Below, piece by piece: positions 60,401-64,000 of a stretch of 64,000 nt of DNA. Within the stretch, counting starts at the first letter, position 1. The number at the start of each line of letters is the position of its first letter. The position numbers and the translations under genes were made by a program. This DNA is from Pteria penguin. Lineage: Eukaryota > Mollusca > Bivalvia > Pterioida > Pteriidae. The notes beneath the pieces were generated by a model. It was not told the DNA's origin, did no database searches, and was given only the letters and a program-made list of their open reading frames with translations. The stretch covers positions 54,427,667-54,491,666 of the forward strand of contig CM068586.1 of NCBI GenBank assembly GCA_035048485.1, given 5' to 3'.

Positions 60401-62125
60401 AGTGACTTTGATCTTAAATCAAAGACCTTGGGTTAAGGTCATGATAAACCACCATGTCATAAGGAACAAATATGCAAAGTATGAAGTTGAAAAAGTAAAG
60501 CATTAAGATAATAAAGCCCAGACAAGGAAATTCCATAGATGTTTAAAGTGATCTTGATAATGGAGCCAAGGTTTTGACACACTGCCTTGACCTAGGGAAT
60601 AATTGTGCAAAGTATGAAACTGCAAAACAAAAGCACTAATACAATATGACCAGACAAGCAGACAGCCATCACTATACCATAATACATCCCATCTTGAGAC
60701 AGGGGTATAAAAACATAGAAATTTGCAAACCTTCTTTCTTTCTGATTTTCCTTCTGAAACGAGGTTTAATAAATCTTTAATAACTTGAGCAGAAATATTC
60801 TCTGCAATAACTTCATGTTGACCTGCAAGGTCAAATAATTCCCGTAACATATCCCAGAATCCTTTGGCCCAAGAATACCTGCAAAAGAAAATGAATATCA
60901 GTATCTTTGTCATGAAATGGACAAAGCGAAATAAATGTTTATTGCACATGATCTAGATGCTTGTATCCTTGTTCTGCTATTCTACTACAAGAGTAACAAA
61001 ATCTGTTACAAATGATTTTTACAATCAAATTAACTTCTCTTTAGCACATTATGTGTTGCAGAACATTTGATCATTACATAAGAAAAGGTCAAATTCATTC
61101 TCAAAAATCAAATAGATTGTACTTTGATCATTGTACTCAACTCCTCTTTATCAACTCCTTCATCAACTATAGTATTTAAGTCCACAAACAATAAAATTCT
61201 TATTGACTTACTGATACTCATCCTCTTCTTTTTTCTTAGGTTGATATTTCTTCACAAGTTGTCTGCAAAGACAGAGCATTTTCAATGTGACTTAAAAAAA
61301 GGGGAAAAGTACAACTGCAAAAAACTGATTCACATGGCATACTCTTCCACTTAACATAAATCAAAATACAAGACAAGATGCTCTAAGAACTTACATAATA
61401 AAGACAGATCTTCATGAATGTATGTACTCCACATCGTAAGCTATGTCACATGTTTTTTTCACTAGCATTAGAATTCTGAAAAATTTTTCTTTCCGCTTAA
61501 GCCATCAAGTGTCAATAAAACTTAGGTTTAAACTAAAAATTGCCAACACTGATGAATTATTGTGATATATAAATAAAAAATTCCTTAGAAACAGAAGCTG
61601 TTTACAGCCCTCAAGAATAATTCATTTGAGTCCAGGCATACCACGGTTTCTGCAACTTGACCCAGGACTGTTTACATGTAACCATGGTAACAGGAAACAA
61701 ATGTATCTTATCCTTGTTCATTTATTGTTAAATGTTCTATGTATAAGAATTACTTCCGCTACTGAAGAGGGAGTGGGTAGAGGGGGGGGGGGGGCATATA
61801 TATATATATATATATATATATAGCTAGTATTAAGTGGTTAAGAATTTTTGATGTATAGATAGAGTAACTATCTACCACTGGCAGACACACAGGCAGACCT
61901 TACACTGTAAAGCAATCCATCTTATTCCGTCATTTCACAAAATAAGCATTTACATCATGTTTAATAATCAACAGGAAAGAAACATTTAGAGTAACTAGTT
62001 GTGACTTACTTGAGACTTTTGGCATACTCTAATTCAATGCTACATCTGTCTTTAAGAAAATGTCCAATACGTTCAGTGAAATCTATGCCTTTCTGGGTAT
62101 GAGCTGCTATGGTGTCATATTGGTC
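39331..62125 (-). CDS. FNBP1L: F-BAR/HR1/SH3 protein, CIP4/FNBP1/FNBP1L (TOCA) family; first coding exon missing
   Basis: In transcript order the exons are 62125-62010, 61262-61212, 60878-60731, 58765-58703, 57761-57657, 57087-56959, 56293-56147, 55087-54863, 47438-47326, 46140-46008, 45687-45503, 42664-42561, optional 41734-41681, and 39494-39331. They join in phase to 560 residues without the cassette, or 578 with it. The order is F-BAR domain (about 1-250, with KKYQPKKK, AGQHEVIAENIS and DADINLSRAEVEK), a DIPFEDL/basic linker, HR1 coiled coil (about 335-410), a Gln/Pro/Ser-rich linker, an acidic stretch and a C-terminal SH3 (from about 496, with GDGWTRVR and GFVPTSYIQ). In this family the F-BAR bends membrane, HR1 binds Cdc42-GTP, and SH3 recruits N-WASP and dynamin in endocytosis and actin assembly. 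The short exon with the start Met lies upstream of 62125. The invertebrate gene is probably a single Cip4 orthologue; the symbol is a family-level choice. Confidence 0.93.
40880..41240 (-). mobile_element. Diverged tRNA-derived SINE in last intron of the F-BAR gene
   Basis: It reads on the - strand, with B-box-like ggttcgggtccc, ccttttggatgaggcagtaa, aaaagatccctcac and tgcatcaggcagatgcc. Part of the body is duplicated (40980-41100). Confidence 0.7.
41681..41734 (-). CDS. FNBP1L: F-BAR gene exon B: 54-nt cassette duplicating the first SH3 strand
   Basis: The exon spans exactly 54 nt, lies between acceptor gatgttacag and a consensus donor CAG|GTAAGT, and has phase 1 at both ends. It encodes SFDDFIFGTCTALYAFT plus split codons, clearly homologous to the end of exon A (GTCRALYPFE). 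Because exon A also ends in phase 1, B can be added or skipped without a frame change. Its phase does not allow it to replace exon A from the same upstream donor. Confidence 0.82.
41735..42560 (-). other. F-BAR gene intron between exons A and B
   Basis: AT-rich intron; nothing was recognised apart from the splice sites of the cassette exon. Confidence 0.6.
42561..42664 (-). CDS. FNBP1L: F-BAR gene exon A: acidic linker and first SH3 strand
   Basis: This exon starts by completing a Ser codon and encodes EIDNEDGHMDDIDDFEHEDQ then FPVIGTCRALYPFE, ending in phase 1. The acceptor is preceded by a long pyrimidine tract, and the donor is AAG|GTAGGT. GTCRALYPFE is the first beta-strand (ALYDY motif) of the SH3. 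Joined directly to the last exon it continues A-ENEGSVS. Confidence 0.93.
42945..43310. repeat. Degenerate ~20-bp minisatellite in the F-BAR gene
   Basis: About 15 copies of a unit like gatcatgatacaatatacag. The rest of this intron (42665-45502) holds a 'gaccttgacc' repeat copy at 43880-44130 and is otherwise AT-rich. Confidence 0.88.
45503..45687 (-). CDS. FNBP1L: F-BAR gene exon: GYLAEAEG and Pro/Gln/Ser linker
   Basis: This exon encodes 61 residues and two bases of a Ser codon, with acceptor gttttaccag and donor ATAG|GTAAGC. It holds GYLAEAEGR, a P-P-P-Q-Q-Q-Q-H-H run, a Ser-rich acidic patch, and PNPPPVQTGEVY. Proline-rich linkers of this kind precede the SH3 in CIP4 proteins. Open frame continues upstream of the acceptor to about 45846, but it is intron. 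Confidence 0.93.
46008..46140 (-). CDS. FNBP1L: F-BAR gene exon: second half of HR1
   Basis: This exon completes the Arg codon and encodes 44 residues, including MKEVYVQNPALGDPNSLDKK and LDALNNELRKFQ. The acceptor is tatatttag and the donor is CAA|GTAAGT. The NPxxGDPxSL loop between the two HR1 helices is diagnostic of the family. Confidence 0.94.
46141..47325 (-). other. F-BAR gene intron within HR1
   Basis: Phase-2 intron separating the two HR1 exons; nothing else was recognised. Confidence 0.6.
47326..47438 (-). CDS. FNBP1L: F-BAR gene exon: first half of HR1
   Basis: This exon encodes GDDQREDFSELPPNQRRKAL followed by LKKIDGITKEVARETAE and two bases of an Arg codon. The acceptor is gatacacag and the donor is AAAG|GTCAGA. 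EDFxxLPPxQRRK opens the Cdc42-binding HR1 domain. Confidence 0.94.
49200..49290. repeat. 12-bp tandem repeat
   Basis: Seven copies of cctttatttttt, two of them with the first base pair changed to ac. Confidence 0.93.
52985..53230. repeat. Imperfect tandem repeat carrying agctgttatcatgaata
   Basis: The motif recurs at about 53008, 53085, 53101 and 53172, with intervening AT-rich sequence of unequal length. Confidence 0.7.
54863..55087 (-). CDS. FNBP1L: F-BAR gene exon: YKSGF / DIPFEDL and basic linker
   Basis: This exon encodes 75 residues in phase 0-0, including DSKSVIDRYKSGF and DDIPFEDL, then a Ser-rich stretch and a basic KKNKRDKKGGG run. The acceptor is ttatgtag and the donor is AAG|GTAAGA. 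YKSGF and the FED motif are family hallmarks just after the F-BAR fold. Confidence 0.94.
55088..56146 (-). other. GC-AG intron of the F-BAR gene
   Basis: The 5' splice site is GAG|GCAAGT and the 3' site ttatgtag|GAT. A relic of the second SINE family lies at about 55262-55410 (aggtgtggcagttaagtgcc, attacctcctgcttccatgt). Confidence 0.78.
56147..56293 (-). CDS. FNBP1L: F-BAR gene exon: end of F-BAR domain, GC donor
   Basis: This exon encodes 49 residues in phase 0-0, from NLQTLDEHRVNKTKEYIN to ASDGVSAVE, with acceptor cctttcag. The donor reads GAG|GCAAGT, the consensus of the minor GC-AG class. An upstream GT at 56152-56151 would also keep the frame but matches the consensus poorly. Confidence 0.9.
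56959..57087 (-). CDS. FNBP1L: F-BAR gene exon: helix before PAVFQ
   Basis: This exon encodes 43 residues, from HRNQMLLKNNQSDDCKNDYA to HYTQLMPAVFQ, in phase 0-0. The acceptor is gatttcag and the donor is CAG|GTAAAG. The HxHYxxxMPxxFQ pattern matches the family's long third helix. Confidence 0.92.
57398..57576. repeat. 84-bp inverted repeat (long hairpin)
   Basis: Arm 1 at 57398-57481 and arm 2 at 57493-57576 are reverse complements with two mismatches in 84 positions, separated by 11 bases. The hairpin lies in the intron between the exons at 57657 and 57087 and would fold in the gene's own transcript. Confidence 0.97.
57657..57761 (-). CDS. FNBP1L: F-BAR gene exon: DADIN segment
   Basis: This exon encodes 35 residues in phase 0-0, including YERAFKEAEKATEAY and RKADADINLSRAEVEK. 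The acceptor is atatttcag and the donor is AAG|GTAAGT. The DADIN(V/L) motif is typical of the family. Confidence 0.94.
57822..58450. mobile_element. TTAA-flanked MITE, related family
   Basis: The left end reads TTAAAGGAGCATGGTCCGA. The right end, reverse-complemented, reads TTAAAGGGACCTGGTTCGA. The interior shares attaacacaaagtt and neighbouring patches with the MITEs at 26638 and 32388. Confidence 0.75.
58703..58765 (-). CDS. FNBP1L: F-BAR gene exon: 21-residue helix segment
   Basis: This exon encodes FLNDGSKVQDQLKNSLALLE plus a final Lys, in phase 0-0, with acceptor tgtttcag and donor AAG|GTTAGA. It is weaker in similarity than its neighbours, but phase, splice sites and position agree. 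Confidence 0.88.
59129..59480. repeat. 66-bp tandem repeat
   Basis: About five copies of a 66-bp unit (for example ccttagccaatctggctacc, ggttataggctgcagtgagt), with the last copies diverged. The unit length is a multiple of three, so one frame stays open, but the array lies inside an intron. Confidence 0.93.
59685..59842 (+). mobile_element. tRNA-derived SINE, second family
   Basis: The tRNA-like head has ggcttggtgtagtggttaag and ccggttcgatttcc. The body is aagaggttggttacctcctg and the tail cacgtaaaacaccaattaac. Partial relatives occur at 18788 and 55262. Confidence 0.8.
60060..60720 (-). repeat. 'gaccttgacc' dispersed repeat copy
   Basis: Several subunits with gaccttgag, aaggtcatgaca and a gacagac tail fill most of the intron 3' of the exon at 60731. 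Confidence 0.7.
60731..60878 (-). CDS. FNBP1L: F-BAR gene exon: AGQHEVIAENIS segment
   Basis: This exon encodes YSWAKGFWDMLRELFDLAGQ and continues HEVIAENIS to SERKK. The acceptor is ttttgcag and the donor is AAG|GTTTGC. It is a core helix of the F-BAR dimer. Confidence 0.94.
61212..61262 (-). CDS. FNBP1L: F-BAR gene exon: KKYQPKKK segment
   Basis: A 51-nt exon encoding QLVKKYQPKKKEEDEY, with split codons at both ends (Lys before, Gln after). The acceptor is tttgcag and the donor is CA|GTAAGT. This basic motif of the F-BAR concave face is highly conserved in CIP4/FNBP1 proteins. Confidence 0.93.
61263..62009 (-). other. F-BAR gene intron after the first exon seen
   Basis: AT-rich intron with a poly-G run and (TA)n at 61783-61821; nothing else was recognised. 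Confidence 0.6.
62010..62125 (-). CDS. FNBP1L: F-BAR gene, first exon seen: start of F-BAR domain
   Basis: This exon encodes 38 residues from DQYDTIAAHTQKGIDF to EYAKSL, plus two bases of the next codon. The acceptor is ttttccag and the donor is AA|GTAAGT. The family normally has about eight residues before this Asp, so a short start exon further upstream is expected. Confidence 0.92.
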
Positions 62126-62750
62126 CTGGAAAACCAAAAACGCATCAGTTATAAAACTTTCTGAATTCCTTACTGGTTTATTGGTTGACTTACAGTTTTG
62201 CGTTGCCTTCATGGACTTTTTGCAGTCATAAAAAAAAGATTCATATCATAACATGGAAACACTAGGTAACTACCTTTTCACACATAAAGGTGACTCAAAC
62301 AAGAACTGCCTACACCCAGAGGCCAGAAGCTTAACTGCTACTCTTATAATGTCCCCTTTCAATTTCTAATCACCTTGTGATCTATAAATCTCACTTGGTT
62401 TTTTTTTTTATTTTTTTAATCCTCATGCCAAATTCAATATTATTTCACCTACTTAAAGGGAGGAAAGAGTTCAATAGGGGGCGACAGTTTCTATGGAACT
62501 ATATTACATATTCTCGAACCCCTCTCCCGTTCCCCACCTGATTTGGGATAATAGCCCACCATGGGCCACATTCCTGATTGAAATCAATGCCCAATTTTAA
62601 CTGGGTGGACTAAGACCAGTGGGAATTGAATAAAGACCCAACAAGAAGAATCAGTGTCCGTAAATATGGCCAGCTAAATAGTTTCTAGATTACAAATCTA
62701 AAATGTTTTGACAGAATGACAGAACCAAGTATTTTACATTATAAGGATAA
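62126..62750 (-). other. Upstream intron or flank of the F-BAR gene
   Basis: No start exon of the expected type (about eight codons beginning Met-Ser-Trp) was found here. The open frame running upstream to a Met codon at 62212 is judged to be intron. Confidence 0.5.
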
Positions 62751-64000
62751 ACAAGAGGCCCAAGTGGGCCTATTTCACTCACCTCAGTACCTAGATGATC
62801 AGTCATGCAGGAAGGACGAATTCGTTTATTTTTGCACTACTGTGACTAAGTCAACAAAAATGTTGAAAATATGTCGGATTTGATTTCACACCAGAATAAA
62901 AAACAACAATTATTTGCACATCCGTTCAGGTGATTTTGATATTAAGCATTTGCTTTGTCTCTGCAAGATGTGATTCAACAAGTAAGTCATTTTCTTTAGG
63001 TGGGGCCTTTTGTTGACTGATTTCAAGTCTGGGTCATGAACAACAATTGTTTCAAATATTGACGTCCAGATCCAACTTAAAATGGCCTAATTTCATATGT
63101 TGAGGGTTGAGAAACATCTAAAAACTTATTTAGATGTGTAAAGAAATGAAAAACAAATTCTGACCACAGCTGGATTTGAACAGCTACTCTCCATATCTTA
63201 TTTACCAAGTGGTAAATATACCATTGTGAGACCTAGTTTTTAGACATGGTGGCATTATCTGTTGATCATTTGGATGTAATGTACAAAATTGATAGAGGAA
63301 CTATAGTACTTCATGTATACCATGTTTCATTAAAATCTCTCATGTAGTATAACAGCGGAAGTTAAAAATGTGAATAACTGTCCCTGTACACCCTCATTTG
63401 GAAGTCTTAAAAAATTCATAGAAAATCCAAAAATTAAGACATTGTCAAAATTCTTTCAAAGTAACATTCCTTACCATAATTATGATTACAACAGTCCATA
63501 AGAAATCATCATTATCAATTAACTAGGAAATATGACACTTTTCTGCATTGAAATCACCAAGTCCAAACAAATGTCAAAAAAAAAAATTTTAAATTTGATT
63601 TTGGAAGGGAACCAAAATGACAATACTTCTTCACTCATCCCTCTAGATCATTTTTATGTATTTGTTTGTCTCTGTATGCAGCCATTATGAAGAAGAATAT
63701 TGTCAAAGGAGGATACTCTTTTGTGACCTACTTTTGACTATGGTGGCGCCACCTGTAAAGAGGTCTGGATGAAAACAACAGAATTGAAGGGGATCATAAG
63801 TGATTTATTACTACCAAGATTTATTAAAATCCTTCAAACAGTTTTGCAGAAAAAGTTGATAATGTGAAAAATGGCCAACCCCCCCTTTTTTTGGAAGTTT
63901 TAGAAAATTCACAAAAAAATCCAACACTTGAGATATTGACAAAATTCTTTCACAATAATATTCCTTACCATAATTATGATCAAAATAGTCATTAAGAAAT
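62751..64000 (-). mobile_element. Inverted, 5'-truncated-by-window copy of the 2-kb dispersed element
   Basis: It starts aacaagaggcccaagtgggc and follows the reverse complement of 32275 down to about 30690-31500, with the same landmarks (taccaagtggtaaatatacc, aagtaggtcacaaaa in reverse). It continues past the window edge. Confidence 0.72.

Noticed and set aside
62126..62212. Met codon at 62212 as the start of the F-BAR protein
   Set aside because: The residues between it and 62125 do not resemble the family, and a good 3' splice site (ttttccag) stands exactly where the conserved domain begins.

Overview
The window is animal nuclear DNA, most likely from a mollusc and probably a bivalve. It is AT-rich, with short coding exons separated by long introns, long (TA)n tracts, poly-G and poly-C runs, tRNA-derived SINEs and many miniature transposons. 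The bivalve call rests on the gene family members and on the style of the repeats, and no search was run.

Two conserved genes account for all the coding sequence I can support, and they are convergent. The first, on the + strand at 7332-24803, is a complete ten-exon gene for a calcium-regulated mitochondrial ATP-Mg/phosphate carrier (SCaMC, SLC25A24/25 group) of 464 residues. It has four N-terminal EF-hands followed by three solute-carrier repeats. The second, on the - strand at 39331-62125, encodes an F-BAR/HR1/SH3 protein of the CIP4/FNBP1/FNBP1L (TOCA) family, a Cdc42-dependent membrane-curving actin regulator. Fourteen coding exons were placed; the exon with the start Met is not in the window or was not recognised. 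All splice junctions keep phase. One intron uses a GC donor, and a 54-nt in-frame cassette exon duplicates the first strand of the SH3 domain.

Layout: 1-7331 is repeat-rich upstream DNA with miniature elements, (TA)n tracts and a three-copy fold-back element. 7332-24803 is the carrier gene, whose introns hold SINEs, a SINE with a transposon inside it, and a 107-bp satellite-like array. 24804-39330 is the intergenic region between the two 3' ends, with two copies of a TTAA-flanked MITE and a 2-kb dispersed element. 39331-62125 is the F-BAR gene, with an 84-bp near-perfect hairpin, another TTAA MITE and several minisatellites in its introns. 62126-64000 is upstream intron or flank, mostly an inverted copy of the 2-kb element.

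The two genes have no evident joint function. The points most worth following are the SH3-duplicating cassette exon, the long intronic hairpin, a long-TIR element with unusually long 11-14 bp target duplications (one copy nested in a SINE), and a dispersed repeat that spreads AGGTCA-type nuclear-receptor motifs through introns.
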